Assembly: GCA_011316305.1 (NCBI GenBank)
Contig: SAUG01000067.1
Coordinates: 248,001-312,000, forward strand
Reading direction: 5' to 3'
Origin: Rusavskia elegans
Taxonomy: Eukaryota; Ascomycota; Lecanoromycetes; Teloschistales; Teloschistaceae
Length of the DNA: 64,000 bases
Shown: piece after piece, positions 34,092 through 45,520 of the stretch
Numbering within the stretch: the stretch's first letter is position 1
How the letters are laid out: each line of letters begins with the position of its first letter
Translations under genes and position numbers: made by a program
The notes under the pieces: generated by a model
What the model saw: only the letters and a program-made list of their open reading frames with translations
Told to the model about the DNA's origin: nothing
The model's database searches: none

Positions 34092-35699
34092 ATGGGGAAG
34101 AGGTGATGTAGGAGATATAGTAAGGATCTACGCTGAAATTTCGATCATGATAGTCTTGCGTTCGTCAAACGTGGACTGGGCTTCCCAATGCTATCATCCA
34201 TGATTAACCAGTCGCCATGTACTCTCCGTCTTCTCTCCTTCCCTCATCCACTATCGCAACTTCCTCCCAAAGTCCTCAGCAGTCCTTTCGTCTCTCCACT
34301 GGCTCCTTGCTCTCAACCTCTTCAACAACCTCATCGATCCGGTCATGCATTCGTCCTGGGAAATCTACGTAAACGCAAAATCACAACAACAACAACTTCT
34401 CTTTGGGTGGAAAGAAGAACTCACGAACCACCGCATCCACGATCCTTCAGGAACTGGATATCCTTCTCCTGAATTTCGATTCGGTTGGCATGGCGAGCCC
34501 ACTGTTGTGAAAGCAGAGGAGGGAGATATGAATCAGCGATTAGATGTATACCACACAAATTCTAATATACTATTGGATTGGGTACTTGGCATATATACCT
34601 TAAAGCATATCCTGCACCACGACCCCCCCCCCGGTCGTTGGCTTGGAGGCCAGAGGCATGATGACACCTTGTCACCTTTGAGACTCTTTCTTGATGCCGA
34701 GAATGATTTGGATTTGAGGATCGATGAAGTTGGCTTTGGATGATACTTTTTGTTGGGGGGGGGGGGGGTGCATTCACTGTTGGGGTTGGGTGGATTAGTG
34801 GATTGAGGAAGAAGGGAGTGGTTGTAGGGGGCTTTCATACCTCTTGATCTGCTGAGTTTACATTTGCGTTTTTTGGTGCCGGCTATGATGATGGGCTTGC
34901 TGTTGGTCTTTATGGAGGGGCGGGAGTGAGCCATTTTGGGAACTGCGTGGTGAGTGTGGGTGATGAGATCAAATTGAGGGCGTAATAGTGGATTGTGGAT
35001 GATGGATTAAAATGGTATGGAAGATGAGGTTTGCTGCATGATCTGTGTGAAAAGTAGGGAGGTTGGATGGCTACGTATTATCTATCTAGAACACCAGAAC
35101 ATCAACCCATCAACACACTCACTCTCTACTTCCCCCTATTACTGACCAGTCCATTCCTCCTCTCCCATCTCATACATATCATTCCTATGCCTGCACATAG
35201 TCCGCGGCTCCCTCACAATCAACGCCTCGCAATCCACTACCAGCACCTTGCTATACCACAAGGAGGCGTAGAGATAATGCTCCAGCGATGAACAAAGGGG
35301 AAGGACACTGCATGCCTGGTTCAGAGTAGCTAATGTGTCGTGTGCTGCAACTTCACGCCGCGGAAAGGTATGAAAGGGTACATACGATTGGATTTGGGCG
35401 AGACCCAATGCAATGTTATCAATAGAATCTCAAAGAGGAATGCGATTCGTAGTGATCAAGGTGGTTTAGTGAAGGAAATCGAATCATTCTGTAAAAAACC
35501 ATGTGAGTCTAGGTTATGATGATTCAAATAAGGTAGCCGTTGCAGTCAAATCCTGATGCGTGGTTAAGTACTGACGTTTGACCACTTGTGGCAAGGCACA
35601 ACTGCAACGTTTTTTACAAGGGGATCCACAAGCGTGTTTACCGCCGCTTCCATTATATCTTGAGGCCATTTGCAACGTCCAATTTTCTGGAACGGACGC
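34092..35699. other. intergenic region with homopolymer runs, no confirmed gene
   Basis: About 1.6 kb between FEX (plus) and a minus-strand methyltransferase. It contains a 14-G run (34,755-34,768) and a shorter C run near 34,622. Competing frames on both strands (34,345-34,743 plus; a well-placed ATG at 34,934 minus followed by a possible GTATGA donor) look weakly protein-like. I could not settle either, and neither matches a family I know. Confidence 0.4.
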
Positions 35700-36662
35700 T
35701 TATGATGGCGGTGAAGGCATGGATGGTGGCTGCCGATCTTCGTTCCTCCTTGGATGAACACCCTCTTCGAAGTCGTCGAGTTCTTTTAGGGGCTTCTTGG
35801 TTTTCACCGCACTGTATCCCCACACATGGCGTTTAAGACCACGATAACCTTGGACTCCCGCTTCCGTGTTGACGAACCAAGCCTGAAGTCCGAAGAAACA
35901 GATGATCAGGTAAGGTATGTAACCGAGCACATAGAAGAGCAGCAACGTTGGAGCGATGTTTCTTGAAAGGTCTTTTTCCACCACTTCCACAAAACCTTGG
36001 TCCTTTAGCATTTGCTGGAGGACCCCTTTCTTGAGTCGCCTGTCCGTGGGCATGGCTGATTCTCTATCAATTCGTTTGATTGACTCAATCAGGTCTGTAG
36101 GCGTCCCCGGCGGAAGTTCATCGTCGTCCAGGTGCCAGTACTCATGCATCGCTATCGAGCCACCGGGCTTCAGGATGCGGAGAAATTCGCTCAGCACTTG
36201 CTCTGGCTCCCTTGCGTGGACGAAGGTTTCCATGATGCAAACGCCATCAAAAGACATGTCGGGAACCCAATCCAGATGGTGGTAGTCTGCCACTCGGGCA
36301 GAGACCATGTTTTCCATTTTCTGGGCCTTGATCTCTTGCTTTGCCCACCGGACATGGTTCGCGACAATGTCAATGCCTTGCACACGCAAGCCCTTACGGG
36401 CCAAGCGTAAAGCCACATGGCAATTCCCACATCCAGCATCGAGGATCTTCGAGCCGGCGGGGAGTTCGAGTAGCTGGTACAAATGATCTTCCATTCGCCT
36501 CAGCGCCGCGCTGAGGGGGAAAGGCCAAATTGTGCCTAGCGGATGGTATCCAAAGTGTCGCGTACCGCCCATGAGCAGGCGATAGCCCAATCTCGATTCC
36601 CAAGCAGCATAGTACCTCTGCAGTACCGGGTTGTGGGTGATCTGAGGCTCCTTCGCTTCCAT
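35700..36662 (-). CDS. SAM-dependent methyltransferase, sterol-methyltransferase-like, membrane-attached
   Basis: A class I methyltransferase of the Methyltransf_11/ERG6-like group; the substrate is unknown, with a sterol or other lipid most likely. Single exon, 320 aa, ATG at 36662. The N-terminus has the small-molecule/sterol methyltransferase look (NPVLQRYYAAWESRLGYRLL, GGTRHFGYHPLG). Motif I is ILDAGCGNCHVALRLA, the acidic turn after beta-2 is VQGIDIV, and motif II is MSFDGVCIMETFVHAREPEQ. The post-motif region LRILKPGGSIAMHEYW follows. A hydrophobic C-terminal segment (LLLFYVLGYIPYLIICFFGL) suggests membrane attachment. It is much more distant from ERG6 than orthologues would be. A methyltransferase working on a secondary lipid is the main alternative. 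Confidence 0.85.
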   Translation of the reverse strand: MEAKEPQITHNPVLQRYYAAWESRLGYRLLMGGTRHFGYHPLGTIWPFPLSAALRRMEDHLYQLLELPAGSKILDAGCGNCHVALRLARKGLRVQGIDIVANHVRWAKQEIKAQKMENMVSARVADYHHLDWVPDMSFDGVCIMETFVHAREPEQVLSEFLRILKPGGSIAMHEYWHLDDDELPPGTPTDLIESIKRIDRESAMPTDRRLKKGVLQQMLKDQGFVEVVEKDLSRNIAPTLLLFYVLGYIPYLIICFFGLQAWFVNTEAGVQGYRGLKRHVWGYSAVKTKKPLKELDDFEEGVHPRRNEDRQPPSMPSPPS

Positions 36663-37650
36663 TGCGGCTCAGGTTCAAGAGGTCGGTCCCGAGCAAAGGC
36701 TCCTTAGTCAAAGGTTCTTGAGGTTCCTGATGAGAAGAGTAGCGACACTATGACAGTGTCCGTAGCTCAGAAGCTTCTGACCGCGAAATGGGGACGTACG
36801 CCGACATGTTCTAAGCCTGACTGGGCTAAGGTACCTTGCGCCTATACTACCTTAGCCCGGGGAAGGTGGGATATGAGTAAGTACCCTCGTCATGTCAACA
36901 CAGCAGTGAACAAACAAAGTCCTAAAAAGGTAGTATCGTTCCATTGAAGGTACGCTGGCGGCTCACGGCTCTACCTTACTCGCACCACGGCCTAGTTCCG
37001 CGCTAAAATACTAAGCGAGCTTGCCCTAAGCAGTCGTTAGAATGAGATCCCATGTCGAGGTACCGACTGCCGGCAACGCGTTATAATTTTGGCAGCTCCA
37101 TGCGGTCATCCTTCATTACCTGGTTCTACACCAGATCGATCTGGGCGGCAGGTACAACACATTAAGACTCTCACCAGTGAAGCGCTTTCCACGCCCTCTT
37201 TTGCTCTGTTCAAGGCCGGCCCTGCCAAGTGAACCAGCTCAAATGCTGAAGATGTTGGAGACAGGTGCTTGGATCATCACTTTCTTTGACCGCAATTGGC
37301 AGGCTATCAGAGTGACAAGTGCTTCTTAAAGCAGCTTACGTCCCACAGCCGCTGACCGTAGGTACTCGTCTCTGCTTAGCTCCGGGCATTGCAGTATGGG
37401 ACGTGTTCCAATCCCCCGATCATCTAAGGCAGAAGTCTTCTGTTAGTGATGAAACACAGGGGCTCACAGTATTTGTTCTACCACACCTTTCGAGACTTGC
37501 ATGTTCATGGCGCCCCAGCTCGGACACTGGGCGCAGCTTGCTCCTCTCTCTTACCTTTCTTCATAAATCTAGCCTGGTTATGCTTCCCTTGGCTCATTGC
37601 GCCGGCTGCTGCTCTACTATCACTTTCTTTCTTTGTCAATCCCATTTGTG
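36663..37650. other. intergenic region with a perfect inverted repeat
   Basis: About 1 kb upstream of the methyltransferase. It contains the perfect inverted repeat at 36,823-36,858 and several short frames lacking domain features. No gene supported. Confidence 0.4.
36823..36858. repeat. perfect 11-bp inverted repeat GGGCTAAGGTA
   Basis: GGGCTAAGGTA (36,823-36,833) and its exact reverse complement TACCTTAGCCC (36,848-36,858) are separated by 14 nt. A near-identical arm sequence recurs at 54,528-54,598. Confidence 0.65.
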
Positions 37651-37950
37651 ATGTACTACAACTACGTGATCTTCTTGTTGCTTTACTCTGGCATTGTATT
37701 GGCGCTTGATGACGGTAATGCCACAGTAGCAAGCGGCAAGCCCACGACCTCTCGACAAGGATGGACCCCACCACCAAGTGGAAGGGGCACCCTGGATTTC
37801 CCTGGGATTGCAGTCTAACCATGTTCCTCTGCTCTTGGTCTCTGTTTGTATGAACATGCTTGGATCCAAGGAGGCGATTCCGTGGTGTTATGGCGCAAGA
37901 TATCTTGCTATTGTTGTTTTATCCCCACGGAATATTCGTAGGTTGGATTT
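37651..37950 (+). pseudogene. frameshifted remnant of a fungal integral-membrane protein gene
   Basis: An ATG at 37651 opens a signal-peptide-like start (MYYNYVIFLLLYSGIVLALD) followed by GWTPPPSGRGTLD. Fungal membrane proteins of an uncharacterised family often carry GRGT-x-D/W...C-x2-T-x-FLC-x-W just after the signal peptide. Here the second half (PWDCSLTMFLCSWSLFV) is in the next frame, so one nucleotide is gained or lost near 37,800. That frame then stops (TGA near 37,849). A further possible piece (YGARYLAIVVLSPRNI) lies at about 37,890-37,940. No downstream transmembrane core is seen. I read it as a decayed 5' end next to the transposon block; an unusual small intron is less likely. Confidence 0.4.
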
Positions 37951-39175
37951 ACCGTGTCACCATTTGCTTCCTTCTTCTAAATCCCGATTCACTCATAAAC
38001 TACTTCATAAGACTTACATAGAGTTTGCCATCTCGGAACTGCCGATTATTGCACTGCAAGATAGGAGGTATTTCTCAATATCGACGTCAGGAGGAGCCTT
38101 AGCTGACACCAGTCATTGCATGAGGACGGAAATGTCGAAGCCTCAAATGGGCATCGTGTCCTTAACTTAGAGTTCCTACAGTACCAAGCATGCCAAACAA
38201 AATCTCTTCGCAAGAAAAGACATAGAGCTCTGGTGGGATAACGGAGAATTACCCTACCCAATTGTCCGAACTTTTCTGCTCGCACTATTCAGCTTTCCAT
38301 GTCGTTTTGATCCGAAAGTTCCCATGAAGGCTAGCGTCAGTAATGCGGCCGAAGTCCGGCCGCATTTATACTCCATTAAGGCGGGCTTGATCTTAATCAG
38401 CCAAGACGCTGCCAGAGGTTTTATATCCTTCACCTCGATCAGTATAATCGGTACCCCGACTTGTCTCTTGTTTCGGATGGACGGACTTCCGACAGCCCAC
38501 TCGCTCTGATGCCTCCTCTTCAATAATTCAGAGTGTCACATTCCTGAAGAACATTCCTCAAACGATCGGATATAACTCGGGCGCAACTCACAATTTTATA
38601 TTTTTGGCAGATCTTACGAAAACTACGAGATTAGCCATTGATTGAGAATGAGATTAAGGTTAAGACACGCTGCGGATGTGAGGTAGCATTCGCTGAGGTC
38701 ATCCTGCGGGGAACGATGTTGCTTCGAAGAGAGCTGGACAGCTGGTCGATCAACATCAGGTGCCCGTTCAAGTTCTGTTTCAATCGTGACTCTATGACAG
38801 GAATTGATCAAAGATTCTTTGACGTGCGACCTGCTTCAAACACACACAAGTCTTTCAAATCAACGATCGATCGTAGAGAATCTGACTTTTTGAGTTCTTC
38901 ATGCAGAGTACCTACTCAGACTCATCTTGTTCAACCTCTTACATGCCGCTAGTGCAAGATCTTTCCGAACTGTCAGCTCCCGACAACTGTTCCGAGCGCA
39001 AAGGAACGAAGCAGGGACAACAGTAAACAGAGGAGATCTTTGATAAGTAGTAAGCATTAAAGCTATTCTTGGTCTGTTTGTTGAGGTCTGGTGGCAAAAT
39101 GACGAGCTTTATTATCAGTCAAACTATATATCCTTGCCCTGGCCAGGATTGTAGACAGCTTGCTTGCCCGCGTTT
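37951..39175. other. gene-poor left flank of the AT-rich block
   Basis: About 1.2 kb of ordinary base composition with only short, featureless frames. The change to extreme AT content is abrupt near 39,175-39,190. Confidence 0.45.
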
Positions 39176-40849
39176 AAATCGTATCCTAGCTAGCTCTACT
39201 ATAATTTAGCGTAAAAATAGCTAAAATCTATAAAATAGTATAGCTTTAATAAATAATACGGCTATATATATAAAGATATAATAAAATATAGAAATTTTAA
39301 AATTATATATTAAATACTATATATAAATTATAGTATTTTAATATATATATATATAAATCCTACTATTCTATCTATTTTATCTATTAATTCTATAATAATA
39401 ATCTTATTATTATAATATAATATAGATATAGAAAGACTATATATATAAATTTTAGATATTTTTTTATATATATACTAATAAAATTTTATAGTCGAATAGT
39501 TAAAATTCTATTATTAGAAAATTAAAAATATATATTCGAATTTTATATTTATTAATTTAAATTTTCTAATCTAAAAATTAATTTTCTATATAATAGTTCC
39601 GAACTATAGCGATAAAGTAAATAATAATAAAATCTAATTTATAAATCTATATATTATAATACCGATATTATTTATATTATATAGAAAGTTCTAACTAACG
39701 TATTATTTAAATAGAATTTGATAAAATCTTTTTTTACTAATATACTATTCTAGAAGATATATATATATATAGCGAATAAATAAAAAATAATAATAGTTTA
39801 TTAGAATCTAATATTACTTTTTTTTTTATCTAATATAAATCCTATAGATTATATTTATAGAATTTCTTTTTAAATTATATATCGAAGTATATTTTTTATA
39901 TTATATATTTATATTCTTCCGTTTCGATTAATATATTAATTTTATACTAGCGTATTATACGTCTATATTATTTATTATTACTATCTATATTAGAATAGTT
40001 TTTAGCTTCGGAATTAATATATAATATACTAACTAGCCGTTATAGTAAAAACTCTAATCTTTACTATTTTAATAGCGCTAAAAGCTATATATCTATTTAT
40101 AAAATTTAAACGTTTTATCGACTATATTACTATAACGAAAAATTAAAATCTAGTAGTTATTTTATAGAAAATATATTAGTCTATAATAGAGATTAAATTT
40201 ACCTAATAATTAAAAAAATAGAAAAGTAAAAGAAAAACTTTATTTAGATAATCGCGGTATATTTAGTAGATAGTAAAATTCTAATTCGGGAAATCTAATA
40301 TCTAAAAAGCCGATTTAAAATAGATTATATTATAGAATAGATAGAAAAATTTTAAAACGACTTTATTAGTATTCGGATATATAAAATACTAGAAATTAAT
40401 CTTTCCGCTACTATTTAAAGAAGTATATAAAATCGAATTAGTATTTATTATTAATATTAATAAAATTAAAGGTTTACGTAATTTTAAATAGAATAAATAA
40501 AGTTAAATATTATAGGCTAAATTATTAAAAAAAAGTTTTTTATTAACTCGTTTTTTTTTCTAGAATTTAGTTTTATAGTAGAGCTTTATACGAGATCCGA
40601 CTACTAAAATAGAACCAGCATTTTTAGTACTATTATATATAATTAATATTCTAATATATATAGTTCTATAGATATAATTTTTAAAATAGATCGAACGTTT
40701 TCGAATAATATAAAAATATCTAAAATCGAATTATATTTAAATTTAATATAAAGTATATAAAAATTTTAGATATTATATTTATAGATTTAGCGTTTTTTAA
40801 TATATAATTCCGTATTTTATATTTATCGAAAACTTTTTTTATTTAATTA

Positions 40850-41350
40850 CTATCTTTAATTTTATACCGTATACTAACTATATAAATTCTAAAACTAAAA
40901 TTTTCAGATATTATAGTTCTATATTTATACTATTAAATTTAAAAATATCTAGTATATACGACCAGATTTAGATAAATAGTACCTTTTTAATATTATTTAT
41001 TTCGATTTTAGAAAACGTTTCCCTACGTTTTTATTATTAAAAGTCGCTAGAAATAACTTTTTAAATAGAGCTAGCCCTATAAAAATCATGTATTTCATAA
41101 ATAGTTTTATTAAAAACTCTTTTTTTTTAATTACTATTTTTAATTATATATTTTATACTAACTATATAAATATTAGAACTAAAACTTATAGATATTATAG
41201 ATATATATATATAATATCCGATTTAAAAAAGTCTAGTATATATAATCTAAATCGGGTAAATAGTATCTCTTTAATATTATTTACCTCGATCGTAGAAAAC
41301 GATCTATTACTAAAAAACGTTAGAAAATCTATTTATCTAAAGTTATATTA
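40850..41350. repeat. RIP-diverged tandem duplication, unit about 280 bp
   Basis: The stretch around 40,850-41,060 and that around 41,130-41,345 share the same order of short motifs. Examples are TACTAACTATATAAAT, AACTAAAA..TAGATATTATAG, GTCTAGTATATA and AATATTATTTA.CTCGAT. The copies differ mainly at C/T and G/A positions, as expected for copies mutated separately by RIP. Confidence 0.6.
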
Positions 41351-41589
41351 AATATTTAATTTAAATCTATATATAAATTTTAGTAACGTTATAGAATTTA
41401 TTATATATCTAAACTGCCTGTAACTATATTTAAATAGTCTATAATTATTCTATATTTAAATTCCGCCCGATCTTTATTATTAAAAGGCGTTTTTAACTAT
41501 TTTAAAATTTAACGGACCTTCTAGTCGCTCCTATCTAGACGTCGGCGTAGATCTATAAATCTCGCTATAGTAGATAACGGAACCTATAT

Positions 41590-41716
41590 AGAAAACCTAT
41601 TATAATTAAACGTTCCTTTTAATATAATACTACTAATATCCCGGACCCGTAAAATAGCTACGTAGATAAAATCGGCGGCGAAATTCTTCCTAATTAAATC
41701 TAGTACGATCTTATCA
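41590..41716 (-). pseudogene. Helitron helicase C-terminal remnant (motif VI)
   Basis: Reading the minus strand from 41716 gives KIVLDLIRKNFAADF, then IYVAILRVRDISSIILKG, then FNYNRF before a RIP-made stop. This matches the YVAxSRVRxLxGIxL region that closes Pif1/Helitron SF1 helicases. It begins exactly at the left border of the nested foldback element. Confidence 0.75.
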
Positions 41717-43270
41717 GCATTTTCTAAAATCGGCTTGAAGCCGATTTTAGCTATTTTAGTCGTTTTAGCCGGTTTTTAGCCGGTATAGCTAAAAGCGGTT
41801 TATAAGTCGTTTATTAGCCGGTTTTAGATATACTCGAAGCTACGTAGCTATACGGCTAAAATAGCTAAAATAGCTAAATAACTAAAATAGTTAAAACCGG
41901 TTAAAAAGATTTAAAAATTCGATTTTAAATTTATTTAAGTCCTTTTTAGTTAATAGGTCTATATACGCCTATATATACTATTAGGCTAGCTTTATCTAAA
42001 TTAAAAATATTAGATTTTTTTTCTAGAATCTAACTAGATTAGGTCTAGTATAATTTATTAAATAGATATTCGACTTCTATTATTCCCGCTTTTAGTAATA
42101 ACTGCTAAATCTTATTTTTAAATTAGGTTATATATTTATTTTTAGCTTATATATAAATTCTATATTAGGTTTTTTATTAAATAGATATTCGTACTATAGA
42201 TACTATTAGAATTCTAATCTATTAAAAATCTATTTTTTAAATTTTTAGATTATTTAAATTGTTAGATTATTTAGATTAAAATAGCTGTTAGCCGGTCTAA
42301 TCTAAAAATCCATTTTAGAATTCGCTGATATTTATTTAATATTTAATTCTAGCTTTTATATACTATAATAGCGAAAGCGAAAATTAAAAGAAACTATTTC
42401 CGTTAGCTAATTTAATTTTTAAACTCGATCTACTACGTTCGCTACTCGATAGAAATAAACTATCTACTATTATAATTATAGCCGAATTTACTTTTATACT
42501 AATCGAACTCTATAAAAACTATTACTAGCGGCGTTTTAAATAGATTTTATACGCTATCGTTCTATAAAATCTAGTATACGGTACCTATTATATTATTAAC
42601 TAAACTTTCTATAATGTTTATATTATACGTAAATATTATTCGAATATCTTTTATTAGCGAATTCTAAAATGGATTTTTAGATTAGACCGGCTAACAGCTA
42701 TTTTAATTTAAATAATCTAAAAATTTTAATAATTTAAAAATCTAAAAAATAGATTTTTAATAGATTAGAACTCTAATAGTATCTATAGTACGAATATCTA
42801 TTTAGTAAATAGCCTAAAATAGAATCTATATATAAGCTAAAACTAAATCTATATAATCTAATTCGAAAATAAAGTTTAGCAGCTACTATTAAAAGCGAGA
42901 ATAATAAAAGTCGAAGATCTATTTAATAAATAATACTAGACCTAATCTAGTTAGATTCTAGTAAAAAAATCTAATATTTTTAATCTAGATAAAGTTAGTC
43001 TAGCGGTATATATAGGCGTATATAGGTCTATTAACTAAAAAAAATTTAAATAAATTTAAAATCGAATCTCTAAATCTTTTTAGCCGGTTTTAGCTATTTT
43101 AGCTGTTTAGCTATTTTAGCCGTCTTAGCCGTATAGCTACCTAGCTTCGAATATATCTAAAACCGGCTAATAAACCGTTTATAAACCGTTTTTAACTATA
43201 CCGGCTAAAAACCGGCTAAAACAACTAAAATAGCTAAAACCGGCTTTAAATCGATTTTGGAAAATGCTGA
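41714..43270. mobile_element. 1,557-bp foldback element with ~614-bp terminal inverted repeats, nested in the Helitron
   Basis: Left arm 41,714-42,326 and right arm 42,656-43,270 are reverse complements along their whole length with scattered substitutions. The outer ends read TCAGCATTTTC and GAAAATGCTGA, and the inner ends CCATTTTAGAATTCGCT and its complement. The dinucleotide TA lies immediately outside each end (41,712-41,713 and 43,271-43,272), as expected for Tc1/mariner-type insertion. The 329-bp centre has no coding signal. The arms contain internal AGCTATTTTAGC-like subrepeats and keep more TpG/CpA than the DNA around them. Non-autonomous; the mobilising transposase is unknown. Confidence 0.8.
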
Positions 43271-43554
43271 TATATTCTAAATCTGCCGAAGTCGCTAGTT
43301 AATAAAATAGAGCTATTTAAAACTAATTATAGATTTTTTATTTATAATAATAATACTATAGTACTTTAACCGAAACTAGGCTTCGTTAATTTAATTAGCT
43401 ATAAAAGAAATAAAAGGTTTATTAATCGAAAGTTTAAATAATAAATAAAAAGTTAAACTATTAATCAGATAAATAGCTATATTTATAGAAACTATATAAT
43501 AAATAGAATATTATTTCGAAAATCTTTTATATCGATAGTATAAAAAATCCAGAT

Positions 43555-43610
43555 ATATTATAATAGTATTAATAACTTTAGACTTTCCGGTACCGGCCTC
43601 GCCGTCTAAA
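43555..43610 (-). pseudogene. Helitron helicase Walker A remnant
   Basis: On the minus strand the sequence reads LDGEAGTGKSKVINTIIIYL. The P-loop GEAGTGKS followed by K/R-V-I is typical of Helitron and Pif1 helicases. Downstream (left) an ATSAD-like stretch near 43,280 corresponds to the ATSGKAA region just before the nested element. Confidence 0.8.
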
Positions 43611-45304
43611 TGGAATAATAATAATAGTCTATTAGGATCGGAATAGCTTTATATTATTTTTTTTAAAAACCTCGCGTTACCGGAAATTAAAATCTTCGGT
43701 ACTATATCTATCGATAGTAGAAGCTACTATCTTAGATTAAATTTAGTACTATAATACCGTATCTTCGTTAGAACAAATAAGGTTAGCTCGAATAAAAGGA
43801 ATAGTAAACCCGCCGTTATTACTAAATTAGTTAAAATTTCTATTATCTAGATATTCGCCTAGATTAGATAGTATAGATATATTAATCCTGTTTCGATTAG
43901 ATTTATATCTAGCTATAATTTTATTAGGAATTTTTATATAATTATCTTTTACTTTATTATCGCTAGATTCTAATCTATTATTTTTAAAGCTATTTTTAAA
44001 AAGAGATTTAGTATTTAGTATATTATTACTATAATTATAATTTACTTTATAGTATTAGTAGGCCTCTATTTAAAAATTATACTCGATTATATCGATAAAC
44101 CGGAAGGTATTAAAAATTAAATTTCGGAAAAAATAGTATAATATTAGTTTAACTTTATAGAAATTAGACTATTATTAATCGAGATTAGAATTATAGTAAA
44201 GGAAAAAGGAGATTATAGTAGGTCGAGGCTATTTATATTATTTTAATTTCCTTTTAATTTAATCCCGTATATATTAGAGTAACGAAACGTTTTCTATAGC
44301 CTTATTTCTATTATAGTAGCTTTCTAAAACGGTTATCTTAAAATTATTATCTAGATTATCTAAATCTAGCGGTCGACTATATCTTTTTAAAGATTTTAGG
44401 TCCAGAAAATAATATATATAGTTTAAATCCCGAAGATTTTTACTAATTAAATAGTAATAGATTTTTTAGGCCGACTAGTTACGCTCGTTAATAAATTTAT
44501 TTATTATTTTCCGGGTTAGAAAAACTATTAGTAAATATAAATTAATAGTAGGTAAAATTTCTATAATTAAATTATCGAATTTAATAGATTTTTTCTTAGC
44601 TTTTAAATAGTATTTAACTAAGTAATTAATTACTACTTCTAGATCTATATATAGAAAAATTTTGGTATTTATAAACTAGATTATAGTAACGGCGAGACTA
44701 TATCTATCTATATAACTATTATTTTATATCGGATAAAAGAATTTATATTTAGAATCCTCTCTATAAATAAGACGTAGAGCGTCGATATATTTAAAAAAAA
44801 AGCGGAAACGGTAGATATCTTTTTAAAAGATTATATAAAAGCGTTTATAATAGTTTATTATATACTTTATATATCGTTAGCAGCTATTTAAAATATAGAC
44901 GAATTCGGCTAGAAAATTTAAATAATAAAAGAAGATTTTATTTATAGGCTGTTTAGCCGATAGACCTACTACCGTATTCGGATTAAAGACGAAAACCTTT
45001 AATTTCTAATAGAATAGAAAATTATTTTCGCTATCGGTTAAAAATAGAACGCTATCGAATTAGAAAAAACTATAAATATAGCCGTTATCTCTAGTTTACT
45101 ATTTAAACCGAAACTAGTAATCTTTAATAGGATCGAAAACTATAGATAAAACCGTTTTTAAAAAAATACAGAAGCGAATAATAAACTAATATACTATAAT
45201 TATAGAATTCTTTTAAAATTATTAAACGGCTATTCGTTTCTATTTTATTTTATCTAAATTAATATATTTAGTTCTATTTTCTTCGGAAAAATACTAGTAA
45301 AGAT

Positions 45305-45520
45305 CGTCCTATTATATATCGGCGGCGTTTAATATAAAGAAGATAGCAGACGTTTCTAATTAATAATATATTATATTAAGTTTATTATAAACTTTCGTTT
45401 AATAAAGCTATATCTCTCGTAATATAGCGGTATAACGGCTAATTAAATTATAGAAAGGTATATATTTATCTTTAATTAATACCCGGAACTTATTTTTATC
45501 TAGTATAAAATATTTATAAT
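45305..45520 (-). pseudogene. Helitron-like N-terminal domain remnant
   Basis: Minus-strand translation gives YTAILREI-x-LY-x-TKVYNKLNIIY and then ETSAIFFILNAADI. This matches the family pattern LRGTxxYWxxxxxxL..I followed by LGxPxxFFTxSAADxxWPDL. RIP explains the stop codons and the substitutions at Gly, Trp and Thr. Confidence 0.75.

Noticed and set aside
34345..34743. 132-codon plus-strand ATG frame
   Set aside because: Looks mildly protein-like but overlaps an equally plausible minus-strand structure and homopolymer runs. No family signal on either strand.
34562..34934. Possible minus-strand intron-containing gene with a good start context at 34,934
   Set aside because: First exon and donor look reasonable, but I could not build one consistent frame through the later exons.
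41088..41351. 87-codon open frame inside the AT-rich block
   Set aside because: Sequence is Ile/Tyr/Asn-rich, as expected from translating RIP'd DNA. It lies opposite the Helitron remnant and inside a tandem repeat.
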